DNA of 64,000 bases from DAOULY01 sp034414595 (GTDB lineage: Bacteria > Chloroflexota > Dehalococcoidia > SZUA-161 > JAUWZY01). Location of the stretch: assembly GCA_034414595.1 (NCBI GenBank), contig DAOULY010000021.1, positions 248,001 to 312,000 on the forward strand. Direction: 5' to 3'. The notes below the pieces were generated by a model. That model searched no databases. It was not told the DNA's origin and saw only the letters and a program-made list of their open reading frames with translations. A program made the position numbers and the translations under genes. Below are positions 25,195-34,165 of the stretch, in pieces. Positions within the stretch are counted from its first letter, which is position 1, and the number at the start of each line of letters is the position of its first letter.

Positions 25195-25911
25195 ATGGTC
25201 AGGCTTGATGGGCGCGCACTCGATGAATTGAGGCCGGTGAGCATTGTCCCGGGATATTTGAGCTATGCCGAGGGCTCGGCGCTGATAGAGCTCGGCCAGA
25301 CCCGGGTGGTCTGCAGCGCCAGCGTCGAGGACAGGGTGCCCGCCTTCCTCCGCGGCCAGGGCTCGGGCTGGATAACCGCTGAGTACGGCATGCTGCCCCG
25401 AGCTACCGCCACCCGCAGCTCCCGGGGACCTGACGGGCGTGTATATGAAATACAGCGCCTCATCGGGCGCTCGCTGCGCGCCGTCACCGACCTCAAGGCC
25501 ATCGGTGAGCGCACCCTGACCATAGATTGCGATGTGCTCCAGGCCGATGGCGGCACCAGGACCGCAGCCATCACCGCCGGCTACGTCGCCCTGCATCAAG
25601 CCTTTGCCACCTTAATGGAAAGGGAGGAGCTCTCTACCATGCCGCTCAGGAATGCAGTGGCTGCCATCAGCGTGGGCATCGTCGAGGGAGCCCCCCTTTT
25701 GGACCTCTGCTATGATGAGGATTCCCGCGCTGAGGTCGACTTCAATGTGGTCATGACCGACGCCGGTGAGTTTGTCGAGGTCCAGGGGACTGCTGAGGCT
25801 CAACCATTTCCCCGAGAGGTCATCGACTCCCTGCTCGCGCTGGCGGAAAAGGGGATTAGAGAACTAATTGAGATGCAAAGGGCAGCGGTGCCAAAGCTTG
25901 ACGAGTCATAG
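25195..25911 (+). CDS. rph: Ribonuclease PH
   Basis: Phosphorolytic 3' exonuclease trimming tRNA 3' ends, 238 aa. Signature EGSALIELGQTRVVCSASVE, then GWITAEYGMLPRATATR and RNA-binding EIQRLIGRSLRAV. IDCDVLQADGGTRTAAITAG and EVQGTAEAQPF are the phosphate-binding parts. The 3' end overlaps serA by 6 bp, tail to tail. Confidence 0.94.
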   Translation: MVRLDGRALDELRPVSIVPGYLSYAEGSALIELGQTRVVCSASVEDRVPAFLRGQGSGWITAEYGMLPRATATRSSRGPDGRVYEIQRLIGRSLRAVTDLKAIGERTLTIDCDVLQADGGTRTAAITAGYVALHQAFATLMEREELSTMPLRNAVAAISVGIVEGAPLLDLCYDEDSRAEVDFNVVMTDAGEFVEVQGTAEAQPFPREVIDSLLALAEKGIRELIEMQRAAVPKLDES

Positions 25912-27480
25912 CTTGACCAGCTTGGCGGTCTGGATATCGGGGAGGGCGAGGATTTGCTGCCGCTGCTCCTCTTTGACGGGCTCATCGAGGGCCAAGACCA
26001 TAAGCGCCTGCCCTCGAGGCTTGAGCCGTGATAGCTGCATGAAGCTGATGTTGATATCAGAGTCACCTGCTATCTTTCCCACCGCCCCGATCAAACCCGG
26101 GCGATCGCGATGGTCGCTGAACAGCCAGTAGCCACCTGTGGGCACGATGTCAATCCAGTAGTTGCCCACCCGAACGATATGAGTCTGCCCCCGCATCACC
26201 GTCCCAGCCACCGTGGTCATCCCGGCGCTGGTGCTGACCTCCACCGTTACCAGATTGCCATAGTTCTCGCAGACGGAACTCTTCTGCTCCAGGATTTTCA
26301 GCCCGCGGCTTTGCGCGATGACGTTGGCATTGACCAGATTGACTCGCTCCTCTACCACACTCTCTAAGAGCCCGCCGATCACTGCTGCCTTGAGCGCGCT
26401 TGAGTCATAGTTCGCTATCTCGCCTTCATACTTGATGTTGATGGTGTCTATCTGTCCCTCAGTGAGTTGCGCCGCCAATTTCCCCAGCTCAGAGGCCACG
26501 GTAAAGAATGGGCTAACTACGGCCATGGTTTCCGGAGGGATCAATGGGAGGTTGACGGCGTATCTCGCCGGCTGTCCCTTGAGCACAGCTATGATCTGCT
26601 CGGCAACATCCAGTGCCACATTCTTCTGGGCCTCGGCAGTGGAGGCGCCGAGATGTGGCGTGGCGATGACCTTATCGCTTTTGAGCAGGATGTTATCTTC
26701 GGCTGGCTCCTTTGAGAAGACATCAATGGCCGCACCAGCTACCCGACCCTGCTCCAGAGCCTTGAACAGGGCCTCTTCATCGATGATGCCGCCGCGTGCG
26801 GTGTTGATAATCCGCGCCGACGGCTTGACCATAGAAAGTTCCTTAGCACCGATGAACCCCTTGGTGGCTGCCGTCAGCGGAGTGTGCACGGTAATGAAAT
26901 CGGACTGCTGGAGAAGCTCCTCCCAGGAGACAAGCTCTACACCCAGGTTACGGGCGTAGTCTTTGGAAATGAAGGGATCATAGACAAGGACACGCATCTC
27001 CAGCCCTTCTACCCTTTTGACCACCTCAGTGCCCACTCGACCCAATCCAACGATGCCCAGAACCTTGCCTCTAACCTCAATGCCGAGGAGATCATCGCGG
27101 CGCCATTCACCGGATTTGAGTCGGGTATGGCCTTGCGGGATGTGCCGGGACAGGGCCAGCATCAGGGCTATGGTATGTTCGGCAGCAGCCACGATATTTC
27201 CCCCGGGCGCATTGACCACCGCGATGCCCCTCATGGTCGCTGCTTCGACGTCGATATTGTCCACGCCAACCCCGGCACGCCCGATGACCTGGAGTTTCTT
27301 TCCCGCTTCGATGACATCCGCGGTGACCTTGGTCTGGCTCCGCACCACCAGCGCTTCGTAGCCGCCGATCACCTTCTTCAGCGCACTGGGCTTTAGCCCG
27401 AGCTCGACGTCGACCACAGCCTCAGCTCGAAGCATGTCTATGCCTTCATTGTCAATAGACTCGGTTACCAATATCTTCAT
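25906..27480 (-). CDS. serA: D-3-phosphoglycerate dehydrogenase
   Basis: First step of phosphorylated serine synthesis, 524 aa, long form. The start MKILVTESIDNEGIDML, the NAD-binding GLGRVGTEV near residue 145 and the catalytic pair ARGGIIDEEAL and TPHLGAST are clear. The C-terminus has the intervening ASB domain and an ACT regulatory domain (DRPGLIGAVGKIAGDSDINI) for serine feedback. A 36-codon upstream extension is not conserved. A small gene and an aminotransferase are upstream in the operon. Confidence 0.93.
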   Translation of the reverse strand: MKILVTESIDNEGIDMLRAEAVVDVELGLKPSALKKVIGGYEALVVRSQTKVTADVIEAGKKLQVIGRAGVGVDNIDVEAATMRGIAVVNAPGGNIVAAAEHTIALMLALSRHIPQGHTRLKSGEWRRDDLLGIEVRGKVLGIVGLGRVGTEVVKRVEGLEMRVLVYDPFISKDYARNLGVELVSWEELLQQSDFITVHTPLTAATKGFIGAKELSMVKPSARIINTARGGIIDEEALFKALEQGRVAGAAIDVFSKEPAEDNILLKSDKVIATPHLGASTAEAQKNVALDVAEQIIAVLKGQPARYAVNLPLIPPETMAVVSPFFTVASELGKLAAQLTEGQIDTINIKYEGEIANYDSSALKAAVIGGLLESVVEERVNLVNANVIAQSRGLKILEQKSSVCENYGNLVTVEVSTSAGMTTVAGTVMRGQTHIVRVGNYWIDIVPTGGYWLFSDHRDRPGLIGAVGKIAGDSDINISFMQLSRLKPRGQALMVLALDEPVKEEQRQQILALPDIQTAKLVKL

Positions 27481-27484
27481 CGCT

Positions 27485-27727
27485 CTATTCAGCCAGGACC
27501 TTCTCTGCCAAGAAATTCCCGACCACGCCCGGGATCTCTTCGCGTGTGCATTTGGCCCGCCACATTCCGTCAGGGAGATTGAACACACCCCATTCTTTAT
27601 GAATGCCGGTGGCCATGACTATCACAAACTCCCCAGACCTGGGGTTCTGCATGATCTCAATCATTGCTTTATGCTTGAGCCCGCGAGTCTTCAACCGGTC
27701 ACGGACCCTTATCTCTTCTAACTCCAT
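27485..27727 (-). CDS. Small conserved-looking protein between aminotransferase and serA
   Basis: An 80-aa protein, MELEEIRVRDRLKTRG..., with VIVMATGIHKEWGVFNLPDG near the middle, four bases before serA. It shows a small alpha/beta character with no catalytic motif I can name. Position suggests a function linked to serine biosynthesis, perhaps regulatory, but this is only context. The start was set at the ATG after gggggcaaa. Confidence 0.7.
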   Translation of the reverse strand: MELEEIRVRDRLKTRGLKHKAMIEIMQNPRSGEFVIVMATGIHKEWGVFNLPDGMWRAKCTREEIPGVVGNFLAEKVLAE

Positions 27728-27746
27728 TTTGCCCCCCTTTTTTACA

Positions 27747-28838
27747 TCATCCCGCCGGGACGAAACCAGCCCGGGGCAGAGCACTCTTAAGTGCCCCCAT
27801 CACCTCGTCAATATCCTCCTCGCTGACATAGCCAAGATGCCCGATGCGGAATATCTTCCCCTTCAACTTAGCCTGGCCCCCGGAAATAATCATATCGTGT
27901 TCTTCCCTGAGGACTTGAATAAGCTTCGCCGTATCGAGGCCATCGGGTGCGTTGATGGCAGTCACTGCATCGGAGGCATGGCTTTCCACGGCGAACAGAG
28001 AAAGCCCCAGCGATTTCGCTCCCTGGCGAGCCTTCTGGCCCACTCTCTTGTGACGGGCAAAGATATTAGGCAACCCCTCCTCAGCCATTATCTCCAGGGA
28101 ACAAGCCAGGGCATACATGGTGGAGACAGCAGGTGTCCATGGCGTTTCCCCGTTCTCCAGAAAACTCTTTGCCTTGCTAAAATCCCAGTAGAAGCGAGGC
28201 ATCTTGGCCTGCTCATTTGCCTGCCATGCCCTTTCGCTCACACTGACAAAGGCCAACCCGGGCGGTGCCATCAGCCCCTTTTGTGAGGCGGTGACCACCA
28301 CATCGCAGCCCCAGGCATCGACCGGCAGATCGATGCAGCCAAGGCCGCTGATAGCATCCACGAGGAGGAGCTTCCCCCGATCCTTGACCACGGCACTGAT
28401 AGTCTCGAGGTCATTGGCGACCCCGGTGGATGTCTCGTTATGGGTAACTAAAACCGCTTTAATTGAAGGGTCAAAATCCAGGGCCTGGCCAACAGCAGTA
28501 GGCTCCACAGCTTGACCCCACTGGAAGTCGAGTCGGTTCACCTCAGCCCCGTAGCTCTCGGCGATGGCAGCGAAGCGCTCACCGAAGACGCCGTTTGACA
28601 CAGCCAGCACTCGGTCACCAGGCGATAGCGTATTGACCACCGCCGCCTCCATGGCCCCGGTACCCGAGGAGGTGAGGATAAAAACATCGCTCTTGGTCTG
28701 GAATAGCTCCTTGAGCCTGGAGGTCACCTCCTTGATTAACTCGGCGAACTCCTTGCCCCGATGATTAATCATCTGCTTGGTCATCGCCTGGAGCACTCTC
28801 TCCGGGCAGGGGGTTGGACCGGGAATGCGTAAGCTCAC
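27747..28838 (-). CDS. Class V aminotransferase (serine/alanine-glyoxylate type)
   Basis: A 363-aa PLP enzyme: RIPGPTPCPERVLQAM start, LTSSGTGAMEAAVVNTL phosphate-cup region, and VDAISGLGCIDLPVD followed by ASQKGLMAPPG with the Schiff-base lysine. Being upstream of serA suggests it acts as the serine-pathway transaminase, as proposed for similar genes in archaea and Dehalococcoidia lacking serC. A role in glyoxylate metabolism is the alternative. Confidence 0.88.
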   Translation of the reverse strand: MSLRIPGPTPCPERVLQAMTKQMINHRGKEFAELIKEVTSRLKELFQTKSDVFILTSSGTGAMEAAVVNTLSPGDRVLAVSNGVFGERFAAIAESYGAEVNRLDFQWGQAVEPTAVGQALDFDPSIKAVLVTHNETSTGVANDLETISAVVKDRGKLLLVDAISGLGCIDLPVDAWGCDVVVTASQKGLMAPPGLAFVSVSERAWQANEQAKMPRFYWDFSKAKSFLENGETPWTPAVSTMYALACSLEIMAEEGLPNIFARHKRVGQKARQGAKSLGLSLFAVESHASDAVTAINAPDGLDTAKLIQVLREEHDMIISGGQAKLKGKIFRIGHLGYVSEEDIDEVMGALKSALPRAGFVPAG

Positions 28839-28860
28839 TGCGACCTCCTGCTGCGATTGT

Positions 28861-29175
28861 TCACTCCACCTCTACAGCTGTGCCATAAGCCACTATCTCG
28901 GCAGCGCCCGACATAACCATAGAAGTGACAAACCTGACGCCGACTATGGCATTGGCACCCATTTTCTCCGCTTGCTCCACCATTCTCTGAAGCGCCTGCT
29001 CCCTGGCTTGCGCCAGCATGGCGGTGTAGTCTGTGATCTCGCCGCCCACGATATTCCGCAAGCTGGCCATGATATCTCTTCCCATATGCCGGGCCCTGAT
29101 GGTGCTCCCCCGCACCAGGCCCAATGTCTTTACCGTTCTTCTACCCTCTATTTGCTCGGTGGTAGCTATGATCAA
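28861..29175 (-). CDS. YbjQ-family (UPF0145) protein
   Basis: A 104-aa protein of the YbjQ/heavy-metal-binding-like domain: MIIATTEQIEGRRTVKTLG, then RDIMASLRNIVGGEITDYT and EQAEKMGANAIVGVRF. The family forms a pentameric ring of uncertain function. It overlaps the following small membrane-protein gene by 4 bp, so they are coupled. Confidence 0.9.
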   Translation of the reverse strand: MIIATTEQIEGRRTVKTLGLVRGSTIRARHMGRDIMASLRNIVGGEITDYTAMLAQAREQALQRMVEQAEKMGANAIVGVRFVTSMVMSGAAEIVAYGTAVEVE

Positions 29176-29393
29176 TACTTTATCTCCTCGAGTCCTCGCT
29201 CTTTCCGCTTCGCTGCTTTATACCTTTCCCACATCGCAGAGGCCAGAAGCAGGAAAAGACCAACGATAACTATCGCTATCCCTATTCGGAAACCGAGGGC
29301 GATAATAGATGTGGCGAAGAACCACTTGAGGAAATAAACCAGGGCCGCTAATGCGCCCCCGCCAATTAAGATAAAGCCTATCCGCTGTATCAA
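29172..29393 (-). CDS. Small two-span membrane protein
   Basis: A 73-aa protein with two hydrophobic segments, GFILIGGGALAALVYFL and IIALGFRIGIAIVIVGLFLL, and a charged C-terminus. It is translated just upstream of and overlapping the YbjQ gene, and is probably a membrane partner. Function unknown. Confidence 0.75.
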   Translation of the reverse strand: MIQRIGFILIGGGALAALVYFLKWFFATSIIALGFRIGIAIVIVGLFLLLASAMWERYKAAKRKERGLEEIKY

Positions 29394-29515
29394 CCCTTGG
29401 CCTTTTCACTTCAGCGTCAACAGCATTAAATATAGCGGAAACCCGACATCAGGTCAAGAAGGCCAAGGCCGTATTTGTTGCACGGCTGGCTTTTTCCTGC
29501 TAAAATTAGCCAAGC

Positions 29516-30016
29516 ATGATAAACTCCTCAGTCCTGGTTTTAAACCAGAATTATGAGCCCCTGAACATCTGCCAAGCACGGCGGGCTATTGTGCTGATGC
29601 TCAGAGGCAAGGCTGAGGTCCTGGAACGTAATTCCAGTCAGATTCGGAGCCCATCCCTCTCCATCCCGCTCCCCTCAGTAATCCGCCTCGTCTACCTGAT
29701 CAAGCGCCCACAGCCGCAGCCGAAGTTGAGCAAGAGAGAGATATTCATCAGGGACGGCTATGCCTGCCAGTACTGTGGCAAGCAGACAAGGGAGCTAACC
29801 CTGGACCATGTGGTTCCCCGCCACATCGGCGGCAAACACGAGTGGGACAACGTGGTCAGCGCCTGCAAGGCTTGCAACCACCGCAAAGCGGGGCGTCTCC
29901 CCGCAGAGGCCGGGATGAAGCTCATCCGCCAGCCTTACCGGCCTGCGCCAAGAATGCGCTACCTCATTTACCCTCACGCCGCCCCCGAAGAATGGCAGAG
30001 ATATCTACCTCAGTAG
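29516..30016 (+). CDS. HNH endonuclease domain protein
   Basis: A 166-aa protein with an N-terminal beta/alpha part (VLVLNQNYEPLNICQARRA) and an HNH domain: CQYCGKQTRELTLDHVVPRH, then GGKHEWDNVVSACKACNHRK. The four cysteines and the DHV..R triad are all present. This layout is seen in a widespread housekeeping-like HNH family of unclear role. It has no intein or intron context. Confidence 0.9.
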   Translation: MINSSVLVLNQNYEPLNICQARRAIVLMLRGKAEVLERNSSQIRSPSLSIPLPSVIRLVYLIKRPQPQPKLSKREIFIRDGYACQYCGKQTRELTLDHVVPRHIGGKHEWDNVVSACKACNHRKAGRLPAEAGMKLIRQPYRPAPRMRYLIYPHAAPEEWQRYLPQ

Positions 30017-30193
30017 CCTGGGTTGACAACAGGAGACGGATTAGTTTACAATTTGAATTGCCACTGACCTCTTGGCAGTGAGCAGGTAGCTTTCAAACAG
30101 AAAAAAACACCGCTTGGATCGGTGACGACCGAGACGGCAAATATGGACAGTTATGAAGCCTTCTCGGCGTTGTTCGAGAAGGCCTTTTTAGTT

Positions 30194-31162
30194 ATGTATG
30201 ACGCCATCACCGATGTCTCTGGCATCAAGGTTGGCCACTGGACTGACAAGAAGGCAGCCACGGGTTGCACCGTAGTCCTCTGCGAACTTGGGGCAGTAGC
30301 CGGGGTTGATGTCCGGGGCTCAGCGCCAGGTACCAGAGAAACCGACCTGTTAAACCCCCTCCACATGGTAGAGCAAGTTAATGCCGTCCTCCTCAGCGGC
30401 GGCAGTGCCTTTGGTCTCGATGCCGCTGGAGGCGTAATGCGCTATCTGGAGGAAAGAGGCTACGGCCACGAGACCGAGGTGGCAAGGGTGCCCATTGTCC
30501 CCGCTGCTATCCTATTCGACCTGTCTATCGGCGATCCAAAGGCGAGGCCCGGGGCAGAACAGGGCTATCAGGCCTGTCTTGCCGCCACCTCTGGAGAAGT
30601 TGAGGAAGGCACAGTGGGAGCTGGCACCGGGGCTCGAGTGGGTAAGTTCTTGGGAACGAAGCAGGCCACCAAGAGCGGCATCGGGACAACGAGTGAGCAG
30701 ATCAGCGCTGGCGTCATCGTGGGCGCTATTGTCGCCGTCAACGCCATAGGCGACATAGTAGACCCGGAGACAGGTAAGATCATCGCCGGCCCCCGCCGGG
30801 TTGATGGTCGCGGCTTCCTCAACACTTCGGAGATGCTGAAGAGAGGGCAGGTGGCGGAGCACCTCAGCAGCACCACCATCGGGGTAGTGGCCACCGATGC
30901 CCGGCTGAGCAAGGCGCAGGCAACCAAGGTGGCTCAGATGGCCCATGATGGGCTAGCGCGGGCCATCCGGCCGGTACACACCATGTTCGACGGCGACACT
31001 ATCTTCGCCCTTTCACTGGGAGATAAACAAGCTGATGTATCTTTGGTCGGTCTGGTCGCTGCGGAGGTTATAGCCAGAGCTATCGTCCGGGCAGTGACTC
31101 AAGCAGAGGGACTTCATGGCATACCTGCTGCCGCTGAATTGAATGGGGAGCGAGATGTCTAA
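30194..31162 (+). CDS. P1 family aminopeptidase (DmpA/BapA-like)
   Basis: A 322-aa N-terminal-nucleophile peptidase related to DmpA. Typical start MYDAITDVSGIKVGHWTD, followed by GCTVVLCE and GVDVRGSAPGTRETDLL. Next come LLSGGSAFGLDAAGGVM and GTVGAGTGARVGK near the autocleavage region. I chose the ATG at 30194 because the family begins there. Upstream GTG at 30122 and ATG at 30143 stay in frame but give a tail unlike the family. It overlaps the DUF2520 gene. Confidence 0.8.
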   Translation: MYDAITDVSGIKVGHWTDKKAATGCTVVLCELGAVAGVDVRGSAPGTRETDLLNPLHMVEQVNAVLLSGGSAFGLDAAGGVMRYLEERGYGHETEVARVPIVPAAILFDLSIGDPKARPGAEQGYQACLAATSGEVEEGTVGAGTGARVGKFLGTKQATKSGIGTTSEQISAGVIVGAIVAVNAIGDIVDPETGKIIAGPRRVDGRGFLNTSEMLKRGQVAEHLSSTTIGVVATDARLSKAQATKVAQMAHDGLARAIRPVHTMFDGDTIFALSLGDKQADVSLVGLVAAEVIARAIVRAVTQAEGLHGIPAAAELNGERDV

Positions 31163-32033
31163 GCTCGGCTTTATCGGCGCTGGCACCGTAGGCACAGCCC
31201 TGGCCATAAGGCTCAGTGGCATTGGCTATCCGGTGGTTGCTGCTGCCAGCCGCAGCCAGTCCTCCACCCAGAGGCTGGCCGAGGCTGTCGCTGGCTGCCA
31301 GGCCTATAACCATAAGCAAGAAGTGGCCGATGCTGCGGAGCTCGTCTTCGTCACCACGCCAGACGATGCCATTGCCCAGGTGGTCGCCGAGGTCAAGTGG
31401 CATCCGGGGCAAGGGGTAGTGCATTGCAGCGGAGCTGATTCCCTGGACATCATGGAGCCTGCAAAGAAGGCCGGAGCCCGAGTTGGCAGCTTCCATCCCC
31501 TGCAAACCTTCGCTGGCATTGCCCAGGCCGTGGACAACCTGCCCGGCTCCACATTCGCCCTGGAGGGAGAAGGCCCGCTTCTCGACAGCTTGAAGGAAAT
31601 GGCCTTGGCTCTGGATGGTGAGTGGGTGGAGCTTCAAGCGGGCGACAAAGTACTGTATCACACCGCTGCGGTGCTCGCCTGCAATTATGCAGTTACCTTG
31701 GTCAAGCTGGCCACAGACCTGTGGCAACTCTTTGGAGTCTCATCACCTAAGGCCACTAAGGCCCTGCTGCCGCTGCTCCGGGGAACTGTGAATAACATCG
31801 CCACCATCGGGCTTCCCAAGTGTCTCACCGGACCCATCGCCCGTGGCGACCTTGGAACGATAAGAAAGCACCTGGTGGCGCTGGAGGATAGAGCGCCAGC
31901 AGTGCTCCCGATCTACCGCCAGCTCGGGCTGGAGACGATACCGCTGGCCTTGGGCAAGGGGACGATAGATGAGGCACGTGCCAAGGAGTTACGAGAACTA
32001 TTATCGGAGGGCAAAGATGAGGAGCATGCTTAA
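31155..32033 (+). CDS. Rossmann-fold DUF2520 protein, candidate ketopantoate reductase
   Basis: A 292-aa NAD(P)-dependent-oxidoreductase-like protein: KLGFIGAGTVGTALAIRLS is the dinucleotide-binding start. VVHCSGADSLDIM, GSFHPLQTFAGIAQAV and the DUF2520 helical half (ACNYAVTLVKLATDLWQLF) follow. It leads panD-panB-panC, so it may supply the missing ketopantoate reductase activity. That is a context-based inference. I start at ATG 31155, after ggggagcgag. It overlaps the peptidase gene by 8 bp. Confidence 0.85.
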   Translation: MSKLGFIGAGTVGTALAIRLSGIGYPVVAAASRSQSSTQRLAEAVAGCQAYNHKQEVADAAELVFVTTPDDAIAQVVAEVKWHPGQGVVHCSGADSLDIMEPAKKAGARVGSFHPLQTFAGIAQAVDNLPGSTFALEGEGPLLDSLKEMALALDGEWVELQAGDKVLYHTAAVLACNYAVTLVKLATDLWQLFGVSSPKATKALLPLLRGTVNNIATIGLPKCLTGPIARGDLGTIRKHLVALEDRAPAVLPIYRQLGLETIPLALGKGTIDEARAKELRELLSEGKDEEHA

Positions 32034-32382
32034 GAGCAAGATCCATAGGGCTCAGGTTACCGAGACCAACGTCGACTACGAAGGGAGCATCACCATCGAC
32101 GCCACGCTCATGGAAGAGGCTGATATCCTGCCCTACGAGCAAGTTCATGTGCTGGATGTGAACAACGGCGCTCGCTTCGAGACCTATGCTGTTCTCGGGG
32201 AGCCTGACTCCGGGGTGGTGTGCATCAACGGAGCTGCTGCCAGACTCGCTTGCGAAGGGGACAAAGTCATCATCCTTTCCTACTGCACTGTTACCGAGGA
32301 GCAGGCCCGGAACTTGAGTCCTAAACTGGTCTATGTCAACGACAGGAATGAGATAGTAAAGCGAGCCTGGGCAAGCCTTTAA
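32017..32382 (+). CDS. panD: Aspartate 1-decarboxylase proenzyme
   Basis: Makes beta-alanine for pantothenate. A 121-aa proenzyme with cleavage at Gly-Ser in DYEGSITIDATLMEEADI giving the pyruvoyl group. Other motifs are EQVHVLDVNNGARFETY and GAAARLACEGDKVIILSY. The start ATG 32017 has ggagg five bases upstream and overlaps the DUF2520 gene by 17 bp. A longer frame starting at 31969 lies in the DUF2520 gene and is spurious. Confidence 0.93.
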   Translation: MRSMLKSKIHRAQVTETNVDYEGSITIDATLMEEADILPYEQVHVLDVNNGARFETYAVLGEPDSGVVCINGAAARLACEGDKVIILSYCTVTEEQARNLSPKLVYVNDRNEIVKRAWASL

Positions 32383-32390
32383 GAGGAGGG

Positions 32391-33239
32391 ATGATGAGCG
32401 TTACCGTTGGTCAACTCAAGGAGATGAAACAGCGTGGTGAGAGAATCCCCGTGCTCACCGCTTACGATTATGCCACAGCTAAGCTCGTAGACGAAGCAGG
32501 AGTGCCCATAATCTTAGTCGGAGATAGCCTGGGTATGGTAGTCCTGGGCTATGAGTCCACCATTCCCGTGACCATGGAGGAAATGCTGCACCATACCAAG
32601 GCTGTGGTCCGGGGAACAAAACAGGCCCTGGTTGTGGGTGATATGCCCTTCATGACCTATCACACCGCTGTCTCGGAGGCATTGCGCAATGCTGCCCGAT
32701 TCATCCAGGAGGGCGGTGCTCAGGCAGTCAAGCTCGAAGGTGGAGAGATCATGGCTGAGACCACCAGCCGCATCGTCTCCTGTGGCATACCCGTTATGGG
32801 GCATATCGGACTCACGCCACAGTCGGTGCACCAATTCGGGGGCTATAAGGTGATGGGAAAGACACCGGAGGTGGCGGCTCGCCTCCTTCAGGATGCCAAG
32901 GCCCTGGAGCAAGCAGGAGCCTTTGCCATTGTCCTGGAGCTGGTCCCAGCTCCCCTTTCGCGGCTGATCACGGAAACCGTGGCCGTGCCCACCATCGGCA
33001 TCGGCGCCGGAGTTTATTGCGATGGCCAGGTACAGGTGATCAGCGACCTCCTCGGCCTGTACACCGACTTCGTCCCCAAGCACGCTAAGCAATATGCCAA
33101 GTTGGGCCAGATCATCGCCGAGGCAGTCTCGGCTTACAGCGCTGAAGTGCAAGCAGGTACATTCCCCACAGAGAAAGAGAGCTTCACCATGGACGAAAGC
33201 GTCCTGGCCAGTCTGGTGAATTCAAAACCCGAGCCATGA
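32391..33239 (+). CDS. panB: 3-methyl-2-oxobutanoate hydroxymethyltransferase
   Basis: Makes ketopantoate from 2-oxoisovalerate with methylene-tetrahydrofolate, 282 aa. Motifs are VLTAYDYATAKLVDEAGVP, ILVGDSLGMVVLGYESTIPV and VGDMPFMTYH, then GHIGLTPQSVHQFGGYKV. The Mg-binding Asp and Glu (in KLEGG) are present. The ribosome site agagga overlaps the start region. panC overlaps its stop codon by 4 bp. Confidence 0.95.
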   Translation: MMSVTVGQLKEMKQRGERIPVLTAYDYATAKLVDEAGVPIILVGDSLGMVVLGYESTIPVTMEEMLHHTKAVVRGTKQALVVGDMPFMTYHTAVSEALRNAARFIQEGGAQAVKLEGGEIMAETTSRIVSCGIPVMGHIGLTPQSVHQFGGYKVMGKTPEVAARLLQDAKALEQAGAFAIVLELVPAPLSRLITETVAVPTIGIGAGVYCDGQVQVISDLLGLYTDFVPKHAKQYAKLGQIIAEAVSAYSAEVQAGTFPTEKESFTMDESVLASLVNSKPEP

Positions 33240-34072
33240 GGGTCATACGAAGTGTTGCCGAGATGAGGGAGGTGCGGTGGGGGCTTGGAGGCTCGGTGGG
33301 ATTTGTTCCCACTATGGGCTATCTCCATGAAGGTCATCTGGCTTTAGTTCGCCACGCCCGCCCTGAAAACGAAAACGTCATCGTCAGTATTTTTGTCAAC
33401 CCCACACAATTCGGCCCCAAAGAGGACCTCGCAAACTACCCCCGGGACCCAGAGCGAGACTTAGCCCTGCTACAAAAAGAGGATGTTGATGTGGTGTTCA
33501 TGCCTCCAGACGATGAAATGTATCCCGAGCAGTTCAGCACCTGGGTCGAGGTGCAGCGGGTCACCGAGCGGCTTGAAGGTGCCTTGCGCCCCGGTCACTT
33601 CAAAGGTGTGGCCACCGTGGTGGCCAAGCTGTTCAACATCGTGGCGCCGACCAGAGCCTACTTTGGGCAGAAAGATGCCCAGCAACTGGTGGTGATCAAG
33701 CGCATGGTCTCCGACCTCAACATGGATCTGGAGATCGTAACTGTACCCACAGTGCGAGAGACGGATGGCCTGGCCATGAGCAGTCGCAACACATATCTCA
33801 GCGCCAAGGAGCGCAAGGCAGCTGTAATATTGTGGAAGACGCTGAGCCTGGCCAGGTGGCACTGGTCGCGCGGTGAGCACGACGCCGAGAGAATCCGGCA
33901 ACGCATGAAGACCTACATTAAGAACGAGCCTTTGGCCAAGGTGGACTATATCAGTGTGGCTGACACTGAGACCCTGGAGGAGCTGGCCGTGATCGACCGC
34001 CCTGCTTTGGTCTCTCTTGCGGTCAGGATCGGAAAAACGCGGCTCATCGACAACATCACACTTCAAGAGTAA
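33236..34072 (+). CDS. panC: Pantothenate synthetase
   Basis: Joins pantoate and beta-alanine with ATP, 278 aa. Class I synthetase-like motifs are FVPTMGYLHEGHLALVRHAR with HxGH, VSIFVNPTQFGPKEDL, and the KMSKS-like AMSSRNTYLSAKER. Last gene of the DUF2520-panD-panB-panC operon. Confidence 0.95.
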   Translation: MRVIRSVAEMREVRWGLGGSVGFVPTMGYLHEGHLALVRHARPENENVIVSIFVNPTQFGPKEDLANYPRDPERDLALLQKEDVDVVFMPPDDEMYPEQFSTWVEVQRVTERLEGALRPGHFKGVATVVAKLFNIVAPTRAYFGQKDAQQLVVIKRMVSDLNMDLEIVTVPTVRETDGLAMSSRNTYLSAKERKAAVILWKTLSLARWHWSRGEHDAERIRQRMKTYIKNEPLAKVDYISVADTETLEELAVIDRPALVSLAVRIGKTRLIDNITLQE

Positions 34073-34094
34073 CACGCTTTGTGAAGGTGAGGGG

Positions 34095-34117
34095 CGAGGG
34101 TAGCATTGCTGCCCTCG
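34095..34117 (+). terminator. Hairpin after the pantothenate operon
   Basis: CGAGGG (34095-34100) pairs with CCCTCG (34112-34117), with an inner AGC/GCT pair; the T-run after it is weak (atttc). Probable termination point between panC and surE. Confidence 0.5.
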
Positions 34118-34165
34118 GCCATTTCATGTTACACTTCAGCGGCGAAACCGAGTTAAGGAGGCCAG

